A stretch of DNA of 64,000 bases from Ciona intestinalis (Eukaryota; Chordata; Ascidiacea; Phlebobranchia; Cionidae), in contig NC_020169.2 in NCBI RefSeq assembly GCF_000224145.3, positions 1,910,662 through 1,974,661 on the forward strand, in the 5' to 3' direction. Under the pieces are notes generated by a model. It ran no database searches. It saw only the letters and a program-made list of their open reading frames with translations, and was not told the DNA's origin. How positions within the stretch are numbered: the stretch's first letter is position 1; each line of letters starts with the position of its first letter. The translations under genes and the position numbers were made by a program. Below, piece after piece: positions 13,641 to 22,490 of the stretch.

Positions 13641-14500
13641 GATATAGTAGGGTGGGGAAAGTAGGGAGTTGGACGATACATTTTAAATCTTCTTTTACGC
13701 GTAACCAACTATAGAAAAGAAGCTTACATTATTATTTGACCGTATTCCCAACGCGACAAATGCGCGACAAACTACATTTACTGTTGTTATGTAATAAAAT
13801 TTGATGTTAAAGAAATACAACATTTTTTCAATGGCTGAAAGGGGCATTATAATAGGATGTTTATTTTGAATGCTGGTTGAATCATATTAAAATTGTCAGA
13901 ACTTTGTAGTTTTCGGGTTTGAATCATCAATTCAGTATCGTAGTTTAATCAAATATAGGCTGAAATATCACATACAGTTAGATTTTGGCTCATAACGTTA
14001 TAGTTTTTGTTTTGTGAGAAAAACCGCTAGGATGTAAACATACGAACGATATGGCCAAACTTCAATGGTGCTTATAACGCCCAATATAGTGGTGGGACTG
14101 GAAAAAAATGTTTAAACTCGATTTTCACACCGTCAAATATTATTTCGGCATATTCACGTGTATTTCTATTTTCTAGCAATCCCGTCCTTTACCCAACCTG
14201 CTTTCAGATTGGTAAAACCACATCTGAACTACACAACACCCCTAAAACTAATAAATCGCTTAAATAAATCTTCGTGTGTTTTAGCTTATATATATAAAAA
14301 AATAACAAATTTCTTTGAGTTGCTAAAAATTGAATTAACAAAGGTATAAACGGTTTGGTAGCACGTAGTACCATGGCCTACTGAAGATCTTTAGTAGGCC
14401 ATGGTAGTATTAAGTCGTAGTATCACCAATATGTATTTCGATTTTGCTAAGATTGGGCAATGTGTGTGCTTAAATATCCCATCTTCCCCACCGTATACTA
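13641..14500. mobile_element. ~860 bp element bounded by MITE-type ends
   Basis: The left end reads TATAGTAGGGTGGGGAAAG and the right end CCCATCTTCCCCACC then GTATACTATA, which are the termini of the abundant ~195 bp MITE. The right ~45 bases also keep the family's GTGCTTAAA block. The interior lacks the usual body (no TTTGGTAGTAAACAAAG or CACGATCAGG) and encodes no protein I recognise. It could be a longer relative, a MITE with an insertion, or two broken copies that happen to face each other. Confidence 0.45.
14369..14406. repeat. Hairpin, 14 bp perfect arms, 10 base loop
   Basis: The arm TACCATGGCCTACT is matched by its reverse complement after the loop GAAGATCTTT. It lies inside the ~860 bp MITE-bounded element, about 390 bases downstream of the stop codon of the minus-strand prepropeptide gene and beyond its AATAAA signal. 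Confidence 0.8.
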
Positions 14501-14588
14501 TACATTGTGATTTGCCAGGTGCTTATAAATACTTTGCTTGTTAAACCTAATAGCACATAATAACACGTTACAGTTTTGTTGCTGGTTA

Positions 14589-14594
14589 TTTATT
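14589..14594 (-). terminator. Candidate polyadenylation signal of the cationic prepropeptide gene
   Basis: AATAAA on the minus strand about 200 bases past the stop codon at 14796. It is the nearest canonical signal in the right direction. Confidence 0.5.
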
Positions 14595-14795
14595 TACTGG
14601 AATGGCAAAAAGAAAGGCAGTATCATTCAATCTTTATGTGTTCCTTATCTGTGTAAAATAAACAGAGGTCGGTAAATTAGTTTTACAACAAAAATCAGTA
14701 GGTTGCTTTAGGATGGTTGATTAATTCATTTTAAAAAAATGAAAGGTTAATCATTATATCGCAAACATGTTTTACCTGCTATTCCGTTTTTTCAA

Positions 14796-15644
14796 TTACT
14801 GCTCAATCTGGTTTTGTAAATCTAAACAATATTTTGTTTAAATATTCACTCACAAAGTAACATGCATGATAAAAAGTATAAAACAGTTTCATTACATTGT
14901 ATTAAAATGGCGAGTACAACTTTTTAACACATTAGCAGCGTTTAGCAAAAATTGGAAACTAACCTTGTAAATAATCGATATTTTCAATGTTCATGTTGGA
15001 ATCTGAAATCAAATTGATTATTAAGCTAATATAAGTATTTTAAAATAGGTAAGACATAGTTTAATAATACGCCATTGTTAATATACTTCATTATTAATAT
15101 TCAAGTCAACGTTGTTTTCATACCTTCTTTTGACTCCATTTCTTCGTTCTCATCTGTAAACAAAACAAAACCGCAAATTGAGCCAGTTTCCATTAATTAT
15201 AAGATCAAAGTGTCTATATAGTTAAAATATAGTGCTGTGGGATAAGATGGGAAACTTTAGCACATATTATCTAAATATCCTGATTATGTTTCGAAGAATT
15301 AATAAAAGTCGGTGTGCGAGTCGTGAGGATGCGGATTTATAATTCTTTAAATGTTCTTTGTTTACTACCAAATGAAAAAAAAAGGTGTTCCATTTTACTC
15401 CACCCTACTATATATGTATTCTTACCCACGGCCTCCTAGATATACCCACGGCCTACCCACGGCTTACTAGAGTCTCACCTGTACCCAACCCATCTCTAGT
15501 AGACCTGTGCTGGTACCAACGTCTACGCGATACGTAACGTCTACGCCTTACGTAACGTCTACGCCTCCGAATCCACCAAGCCTCAGAGTCTTGCACCATC
15601 ATGAGCATGCCGAGCAAAAGAGCGACGAGTAGTAGCTTGTTCAT
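14796..15644 (-). CDS. Secreted Arg/Trp-rich cationic prepropeptide, antimicrobial-peptide-like (86 aa, 4 exons)
   Basis: Exons (minus strand): 15644-15479, 15153-15124, 15002-14964, 14821-14796. All three introns are phase 1 with GT-AG ends, and the joined frame closes at TAA after 86 residues. Residues 1-22 are a signal peptide (basic MNK start, Leu-rich core, cut predicted after SEA). Residues 23-52 form a very basic core starting WWI, with 14 Arg and one His; two R-R-R-R-Y-V blocks and a third degenerate block come from an 18 bp tandem repeat. From residue 56 the tail is acidic (DENEEMESKED, then Asn/Asp/Glu/Gln-rich). Signal, cationic core and acidic C-terminal propiece is the layout known for ascidian haemocyte antimicrobial peptides; I do not recognise this core as a described peptide. 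The start codon was chosen because it opens the signal peptide and directly follows a TTTTTCAG acceptor. Alternatives are a DNA-binding or protamine-like secreted peptide. If intron 1 is kept, the frame ends at a TAG at 15453-15455. Confidence 0.75.
15228..15414 (-). mobile_element. MITE copy in intron 1 of the cationic prepropeptide gene
   Basis: TATAGTGCTGTGGGATAAG at one end and CCACCCTACTATA at the other, with internal TTTGTTTACTACCAAATG and GCGAGTCGTGAGGAT blocks, i.e. the family in reverse orientation. It fills more than half of the 325 bp intron 15154-15478 and leaves both splice sites intact. Confidence 0.85.
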
Positions 15645-15759
15645 CTGAAAAACATTCAAGTTACTGCAAGTTAATCTAAACTTGCAAATCGTGCAACTAA
15701 ATTTGTACCAACTTTGTTTTCCTTGGTTTGCAAAGTGAAGCACACTTGATAATCACTGC

Positions 15760-15767
15760 TATTTAAA
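15760..15767 (-). promoter_or_regulatory. TATA-like box of the cationic prepropeptide gene
   Basis: TTTAAATA on the minus strand, about 115 bases upstream of the coding start. A transcription start about 30 bases downstream (near 15733) would give a short leader containing one candidate intron that ends at the TTTTTCAG directly before the ATG. That acceptor could equally be used for spliced-leader trans-splicing, which is common in Ciona. Confidence 0.4.
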
Positions 15768-16339
15768 CGATCGTGTAACAATTGATAGGAAACTGCGTTT
15801 ATTCAAATATCGCGACCAATTTCCTTATTTTTGATCTACAGCTGTCTATCTCAAATAAAGCCCTAAAAACCACGAGAACCCGATTGTGTTTGCAAATCTA
15901 GATATTGTGACCCTTGCCATAATCAAGTTGGAAAGGAAACCCTTAAGTTCCCTTTTGCATTGTTATTAGAGAATTGGCCCTTCTGCGAGCAAAGTACGTT
16001 CTTTGTGTAACAAATTGAACTTCCGTGTCAGAGTCAAAGGTCTTCCTTTTAAGCTTTCTTTGCAATACGGACTGGGAAAATTTCTGCATTAGTTTTGCTG
16101 CAAATCTGCGTTTTAAACAGAATATTTCTGAAGTCATTCGGCCATATACGTTTGTAACGATTTGTAAAGACTTCCTTTTGTAAACAAGATGAATGCCTGG
16201 CGTCAAAACACGACACAACAAACATATGAAGTATAGCCTATATAGCACTTGAAGAAAGTTCGACTCATCTTTACTGGTTTTCACGCAGTGGACGTAAAAC
16301 TCTAATCATTACTTTAGTTTGTAACCCACCAAAGCAACG

Positions 16340-16345
16340 TTTATT
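16340..16345 (-). terminator. Candidate polyadenylation signal of the YHYH-domain gene
   Basis: AATAAA on the minus strand about 130 bases past the stop codon at 16473. Confidence 0.6.
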
Positions 16346-16472
16346 TTACACTTTAATCAGGCAAACTACGTACACAAAATTTAATACAAAATCAGACAAA
16401 GCACGTATACATAGTTTGTTACACGGGTACACAGGTTAGAAGCCATTGTTAGTGTTTTGATGTCGTATCCAT

Positions 16473-19400
16473 TCACCCCTGCTGTTGGCATATGCCAAAG
16501 ACGCGACAAAGAATATTCTGCATGCCAGGTCTCGTCTGGGTATTAGTTGTGTTGGCCTGGCATCTTCTTTTGCAAAACAACTGGCTTCTGGCAGTCTGCA
16601 TAGATGTGTATCCACCACGAGGCACACATTGGTCGCACTGTTCGCATGTGATGTATTGAATGTTTCTGTCTGGTAGACCGCATTGGCCGTTTTGTGTTCC
16701 TTGGCTGCCAAGACCGCCAGGTCGACCACCAGGACCACCGGGACGACTACCAGGACCACCGGGACGACCACCAGGACCGCCCGGTCGACGACCAAGACCG
16801 CCGGGACGACCACCAAGACCACCCGGTCGACCACCAGGGCCACCTGGACGACCACCGGCACCACCGGCACCACCGGCTCCACCTACACCACCTGCACCGC
16901 CCGGTCGACCACCAGCGCCTCCGCGATTCATTTCCACACAGTTGGGAAGTTGTTGCAGTCCACATTCAAGGCAATTGCAACACCTGTACAATAACAACCG
17001 TTACCACATGCAGTCCATAATAAACCCATACACTTATTAACTTACTTTGGTTCAAGAGGCACGCCTTTGAAACAGTTTATTACATGATCCGTACCAGAAG
17101 TACCATGATACAGAGAAACATATCGGTATCTTGTGGCATCACCGTCCGGCTAAAATAACGAAAAGTTAGTTTTTATACCTATTTCAATCAATATGCACAT
17201 CAATACCTTAAACCCCCCACAATCGTCCAAAGTTTGTTTCACTCCATTGTAAATGTCACTGTCGTAAATTGGAAATCCATCTATCGCAACACCAATTATA
17301 TGAGGTTGGTTGTCGTTGGGCAAGCCCAGGCACCTGTATATAGCAGCGTTTAGGTATATAGTGCTGTTTTGTAAGATGGGATACCTTTAGCATCTAAACC
17401 CATGTTTCCTGATCGTGTTTTTAAGAGTTAACTATACGCTCTTTTTGAGTCTTTTTAAAACGATATTTGTTTACTACCAAATCGGACAAGAAGAGAGAAT
17501 TAAGCATGTCCTATCTTACCCCGCCCTAAAATAATTAAAACACCGCGGTTTTATTAATGTAGTTAAAAAATAATTCTGGCTTTGGCACCTATAGCTGATA
17601 TTATAGCAATGCAATTATTAAAATTTGTTTCAACGGTTTTACAACTGCTAATTTAGTTACAGTAGGGTGGGGCAAGATAGGACACCTTTTCATTCTATTT
17701 TCTCGACTTTTTTGGAAGTAAACAAAAACCATTCAAAGAATTATAAAACGTATCCTTAACGACTCGCATAGACCGTTGTTAATTGTTTAAAACACAATCA
17801 GGATATTTGGATATAAGGTGCTCAAGGTGTCCCGTCTTCCCCCACCCTACTATATATATACTTACGAAGGTTTTGGGGCCCTGTGGAAATGATATTCGCC
17901 GTTTGGACTTGGGTGACCATTACATTCATCAAAGCTACCATCTGGCATGTAGTTAACGTCAACGCAATCAGCTTCTAAATGATTATAGATTGCTGTGCCT
18001 CCGATCGTTACACCTGCATGTGTATATTGAGTTAGAATTATTAAATGAATGTTAAATTTAAACTAGTTATTCTCGCTAGGCCGGGCAAGAACATTTTTTT
18101 ATAACACGAGTATATTTCGTTTTATAAACGTCGTGCCAGCTTACGGGGTACCACGTATGTAACTTTGTGGGTTGTTATTTCTATAGATTTTTATAGTAAT
18201 GCGGACAATTAGACAAAAACATTTGGAACCAATGGGCTAGAGAAATTGTCGTTAAAAGTATTTTTCCATTACACATACGCCCACAACGGTAGCAGCGACC
18301 AGCCTTGAACCCGTAACCTCTAGGTTAGAGGGCATAGGTGCGCTAACCACATCGCAAATGAGATATTTATTATACTTTAAGCATCACCACGTATAATAGG
18401 CACTTGTTTCGTCAGAACACTCTGCCTGGTAATAATATTTACAAATAATATGGACAATGCCCAATATGCAAGGTCAACGAGACCGCTGAACATATATTGA
18501 CACCGCAAAACGTAACAAAAATGTTAAAAACATTATGTTGAACTGAAACTACCTTACAACTTCAACACACTGGTAACTGACAAAGCCCCTATTAACCATA
18601 CAAATTCCTTTTTTAAAGCATTGAATCGCCTTTAATAACAATTGTTTATTAAAAAAAAAAGATCACCTGATATTATTATTATTGAGTTATTTCTGTTTTT
18701 TTCGTAAATGTTATTGACTCGTACACATTATTCTAAATAATAGACAAAGCAATGGTGGTATATTTTAATGGTAAAATAACGAAATTATGTCATTTTACCG
18801 TTTTCGCCTATTTAAACTCAATACCAAAAAGGTGTTTAAATTCTCATTTTATCCCGTTACCGCTTATAGTTCTTGTACATTTTACTCTCATGTATGCGGT
18901 GTGAAAACCGAAAGGTTAAATGCACCAAAAAATATAATAATAATAATAATGTAAACAATTTGGACCTCATACAAACGAAAACAAAAGATGTCTCCCAACA
19001 TATAGGCTGGAATACTAAGCTTGGTTCTTTTTTTTATATACAGCAACTGATTTAATTTAAAATTTCTTTTTATGTGAATACCAGTGAATAGTAGGTTCGT
19101 AGGAAATATGTGAATAGTAGGTTCGTAGGAATATGTGAATCGTAGGTTCGTAGGAAAAGAAATTGAAGTTTTTTTATAATACTTGACTAACAGATAATAG
19201 GATCGATAATTCCCGTGGCGATACGTTTTAAAGTTTTGTGACCAACTATATAATATTGTAAGGACCGTGTCGGAACACTTACCTATCAACCCCATGGGTG
19301 CACAGTAGGACGTGCTGTCACTAGCAACCGGATTCTTTGGGATATTTATTGTCTTAGGCGTCATTCTTGCCGTAGCATTTCTTCTGCAGCAAGTCGCAGA

Positions 19401-19902
19401 AATGTTGTAACACTCGCCTGTTAAAAATACGCGATTAAATATAGAGGGCATATGGTATACTATGGGGTAAGATGGGATACCGTTAGCAAATAAATCCCAT
19501 ATTTCATGGTTGGAATTTAAACCATTGCCAAAGTTTTTTAGGGTCGTGGGGCTACAGTTATATAATTCTTTAATTATCCTTTGTTTGTATAAATGTAATA
19601 AATTGGATTGAAAAAAATGCCCGGTATTACCCATATGACCTACCAGATTTTGCGGTTTAGAAAAAACAGAGCTATTAAGTATTAAATTAAATATGCAAAA
19701 CGAGCGACTTACTTGTTGGGTGTCTTGGGTATCCATTAATGTATATTCTGTAAGTCGAAACGTCAGGGCTCGAAATTTTAAAAGGGCTGTTTGGCTGAAT
19801 AGATACAGTGTAATAAAGCTTAGTGGCTTCGAAGAGCGTAAGAGCTGAGCAGACGTACATTTGCCCAACCAGCATCAGCGCAACGATAGCGAGCGAACTC
19901 AT
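16473..19902 (-). CDS. Secreted YHYH-domain protein with Gly/Arg/Pro-repeat and Cys-rich C terminus (404 aa, 6 exons)
   Basis: Exons (minus strand): 19902-19713, 19417-19283, 18013-17866, 17333-17207, 17149-17046, 16983-16473. All have GT-AG introns with matching phases, and the frame ends in TGA. Residues 1-20 are a signal peptide (MSSLAIVALMLVGQMYVCSA). The middle carries hallmarks of the YHYH family (PF14240 by recall): DECNGH at about 137-142, YHFH at 149-152 and DGFPIY at 176-181, with paired cysteines. The biochemical role of YHYH proteins is unknown to me. Residues ~256-330 are a low-complexity run of GGRPGG, GGLGG and GGAGG units. The last ~75 residues are Cys-rich (CEQCDQC, CKRRC). 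The start was chosen as the ATG that opens the signal peptide; the in-frame codon upstream is GTG. Introns hold MITE and SINE insertions. A matrix or tunic/mucus role is conceivable but inferred. Confidence 0.85.
16689..16925 (-). repeat. Coding minisatellite for GGRPGG-type repeats
   Basis: Imperfect tandem 9-18 bp units (plus strand: GGTCGACCACCAGGACCACC and variants) inside the last exon of the YHYH gene. Because the run is G+C-rich it leaves open frames on the other strand and in other frames; those are shadows. Confidence 0.9.
17357..17528 (-). mobile_element. MITE copy (reverse orientation), partly deleted
   Basis: TATAGTGCTGTTTTGTAAGATGGGA start, internal CCTGATCGTGTTTTTAA and TTTGTTTACTACCAAAT blocks, CTTACCCCGCCCTA end. 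It lies in an intron of the YHYH gene. Confidence 0.8.
17659..17854 (+). mobile_element. MITE copy, near full length
   Basis: ACAGTAGGGTGGGGCAAG at the left, TTCCCCCACCCTACTATA at the right, about 196 bp, with all internal blocks present. It ends only ~12 bases from exon 3 of the YHYH gene, just past the splice donor. Confidence 0.9.
18075..18358 (-). mobile_element. tRNA-like SINE copy
   Basis: Read on the minus strand it starts with the tRNA-like head (GGTTAGCGCACC, then GGGTTCAAGGC) and ends with the family tail (TGGTACCCCGTAAGC, CACGAC, TTATAAA). It sits in an intron of the YHYH gene. Confidence 0.8.
19084..19157 (+). repeat. Tandem repeat, ~25 bp unit, 3 copies
   Basis: The unit GTGAATAGTAGGTTCGTAGG plus a few bases occurs three times with small changes. 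It lies within intron 2 of the YHYH gene. Confidence 0.9.
19452..19640 (-). mobile_element. Degenerate MITE copy
   Basis: Reverse-orientation landmarks: GGGGTAAGATGGGATACCGTTAGCA start, TATAATTCTTTAATTATCCTTTGTTTG in the middle, and a worn CGGTATTACCC end. It lies in intron 1 of the YHYH gene. Confidence 0.6.
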
Positions 19903-19980
19903 TTTGCTTTGAATGTTCCTCTTCACCTACCGTTTCAATAGAACCGATTTTGAACTTGCTAAGCATGCAGCTGATAGCTG

Positions 19981-19990
19981 CATATAAAGG
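19981..19990 (-). promoter_or_regulatory. TATA box of the YHYH-domain gene
   Basis: CCTTTATATG on the minus strand, about 80 bases upstream of the ATG at 19902. A start about 30 bases downstream leaves a ~50 base leader. An E-box-like CAGCTG lies just downstream at about 19970. Confidence 0.45.
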
Positions 19991-20039
19991 CTCCGCTGAC
20001 ACACCACGCCTCGCCCGCGGGGTATCAAGTCCCAAAATA

Positions 20040-20815
20040 GAGTGGTATATTCGTGACGTTTTACCGGCCGCAAGATATATTTTTAAACAGCAAATTTCCG
20101 CAGATAAGGGGTAGATAATGCAGGTTTAAAGCTGCATTAAGTGACAGAAATGGGGGGTGGGATTTTTACTTTATCGGAAATTCCGTTTTCATAGAGTTAA
20201 GGGGTCTGTTCAATTTTGACTGAATGTGGAAAAGGACTATATACAGACTAGCATAAGGAGTGTATTTTCTGATAGTATACGCCTTTTATAATAAGTCTTC
20301 ACGTATATACACGCGTTCGTTGTGTCATGCATATAAAGTTGTGTGAGATTAAAAAACTGCATTGCTGTTGCAAACATATATGCGATAGACCTGTATGCTA
20401 TATGTACTGCAAAACCAAACTGTTTAAAAAATAAAAGTAATGCTTTATTTCAGATTAAATTCTTACAAATTGAAATACTTAATAGATATTTTTCTGTATC
20501 CGAAGGCGCATAAAGCAGTGACGTAGTAAAATATTAGTGATATTTTTGACAAAAAAGTTAATTTTAGACCCATTTAAAACCGAATGAAATATTTGTGTCT
20601 TAAAATAAAGCGACCCTCAGGACTATAGCTGGAGGCAGCAGGCACGCTAATTTATACGTCATAATTTGCCAAAGGCGTACATCCCAGGGGGTATAGGCGA
20701 AATATTGTTTGTAGCATTTTCTATCTAGAACAATTTAAATTGGTTAAAATTTGGAACCAGTGTGTAGATAGAAATAACAGTGCTGGTGGATAAGTGGTAC
20801 GCCTATTTGATGCAT
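20040..20815. other. Intergenic DNA, nothing recognised
   Basis: Upstream of the YHYH gene. AT-rich, without open frames of note and without clear members of the two main repeat families. Confidence 0.5.
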
Positions 20816-20821
20816 ATTAAA

Positions 20822-21012
20822 TGGGGGGGAGAGATGAGACACTTTTTCACTATTTTTTCTCGTCTTTTTTGGTAGTAAACAAAGAAAATTCAAAGAATTA
20901 TAAAACCGTACCTTCACGACTCCTATAAACCGCTGTTAAATATTTAAAACAGGATAAAAACATTTGGATTTTCTGCATGTGCTAAAGGTGTCTGTTCTTA
21001 ACCCCATATAGT
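20822..21012 (+). mobile_element. MITE copy, worn ends
   Basis: GGGGGGAGAGATGAGACAC start, TTTTTGGTAGTAAACAAAG body, and GCTAAAGGTGTCTG then TTAACCCCATATAG at the end. Confidence 0.75.
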
Positions 21013-21016
21013 ACCA

Positions 21017-21160
21017 TACCTGTTAAAATTCCTTTTTACACAATAGGCAAACTCGTGATTGATTTGAGCCAAGCAATATCTGACCATTGCATGGATGGGT
21101 TCACTATAGAGGCAACTCTATCTGCCAATTCATGTTTACTTTCACCACCTGCCAACCCGT
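21017..21160 (-). pseudogene. Relic exon of a second 2-hydroxyacid oxidase (matches HAO exon 5)
   Basis: Read on the minus strand this translates as a close relative of exon 5 of the oxidase at 22491-26160, sharing WSDIAWLK, the IT-S-PIV stretch and KGI-TG, and keeping the frame and a GT donor after the last codon. One TTA Leu codon has become TAA, directly before the Lys that corresponds to an FMN-contacting lysine. No other exon of such a copy is visible nearby, and no good acceptor precedes it. It is therefore a fragment of a tandem duplicate, dead unless the stop is a sequencing error. Confidence 0.75.
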
Positions 21161-21193
21161 CAGCTCATTTTATTTGGTATTAAGGTAAAGTAA

Positions 21194-21390
21194 TATAGTA
21201 GGGTGGGGGAAGTTGGGACATATTTTAACTCTATTTTCTCGTCCAATGTGGTAGTAAACAAGGATCTTTCAAAGAATTATAAAACTATATGCTCAAGACT
21301 CCCATAGACCATTGTTAACTGTTTAAAACACGATCAGGATATTCAGATATTATGCGCCGAAGGTGTCCTATCTTCCCCCATCCTACTATA
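21194..21390 (+). mobile_element. MITE copy, full length
   Basis: TATAGTAGGGTGGGGGAAG to TTCCCCCATCCTACTATA, 197 bp, all internal blocks present. Confidence 0.92.
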
Positions 21391-21844
21391 CTTAGATTTT
21401 TATGCTTAAAAAGAAAAAAATACGGCAAAGCATTACAAACATTTTACGGGTACTTCTAACTCGGTCACTGCTGTGTAATATGTTATTCGAGCACTTAGTA
21501 TTTTTGTAATCAATTTATACAAAAGTCAGTAGTTCGCCTACTAACCATAGCTGACTTCATTTTAGTTTACGAAGACAAATATATGTTTTATCCACATAAT
21601 ACGTTGAATTTCTCAATGTACTGCTTGTACGGTTTCTGATTTACCAAAGTTTATTAAGAACACAATTTGTTACACTTTATTGCTTCTGGATATGTATGTG
21701 TGTACGACAAAACACTAAAAATGATTGCATGCAAACGGAATTTCATAGAAGATTGCAGACTTTAACCATGTTATAGTTTAATCAGAATTAGAGAGGATTA
21801 AATAATGCTGTAGTTAAGTTTAAGAATTAGAGAAATAAAGACAT

Positions 21845-22018
21845 ATAGTGGGACGAGGACATTTTTTATTCCCTGTTTTCGTCTCATTTGGTAGTAAACA
21901 ACGAATATTAACAGAATCATTTATTCGTAGCTCTGTTACTTTTAAGTGTTATAAACTCTTTCAAACACGATTGGGAGATTAAAGTGAGGCATCCCAACCC
22001 AACCCTATAGTACTATAT
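21845..22018 (+). mobile_element. Degenerate MITE copy
   Basis: TATAGTGGGACGAGGACATT start, CATTTGGTAGTAAACAACG body and an ACCCTATAGTACTATA end. Confidence 0.7.
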
Positions 22019-22029
22019 ATGGTGAAGAC

Positions 22030-22189
22030 ATAGAGTGGGGTGGGGAAATATGGGAAACCTTTTTATCCCAGTTTCTTGTCTCATTTGTTAGTAAACAAAA
22101 AACATAAAAAGTATAAAACCATATCATCAACTCGATCAGAAGGTTGGGATAATATGTGCCAAGGTGTCCCATCTTCCCCCACAGTATAA
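22030..22189 (+). mobile_element. MITE copy with internal deletion
   Basis: AGAGTGGGGTGGGGAAATATG start and CAAGGTGTCCCATCTTCCCC end, with a shortened middle. Confidence 0.8.
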
Positions 22190-22490
22190 GTTTTGAGGTT
22201 AAATTTTCCTAACGGCGAATTGATAATAAATGCAGATGGATGTACATGATAGGAAACTTGTCATAAAGTAGAGTGTAAAAGAAACAATCTGTAAAAATAT
22301 GTTTCACATAAAATAACAAACAAAAACAGTTAGTGCAATTAGTTACACCAAAATAAACTAAATTACAAAAAAATACCAACAATTTAGTTTTAAAATAAAC
22401 TAAATAAAAAAATGACCCCAACATTTAGTGCAGCCAGATGTATTAAAAATTAAATAATATTAAGCAAAACCAAAAACACCAAAATTTGGT

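Noticed and set aside
15943..16284. 113-codon minus-strand frame with Lys/Arg-rich stretches, considered as a second cationic peptide
   Set aside because: No clear signal peptide, no family resemblance, no splice or promoter support, and the basic runs are interspersed without an acidic propiece.
16660..17040. Long Pro-rich and Thr-rich open frames on the plus strand
   Set aside because: They are shadows of the minus-strand GGRPGG-coding exon; the minus strand has matching splice sites and a continuous gene.
18888..19868. 326-codon minus-strand frame through YHYH gene introns
   Set aside because: It runs in a different frame through intron, MITE and tandem-repeat DNA and only crosses the real exons; the signal peptide exon and YHYH exons splice in another frame.
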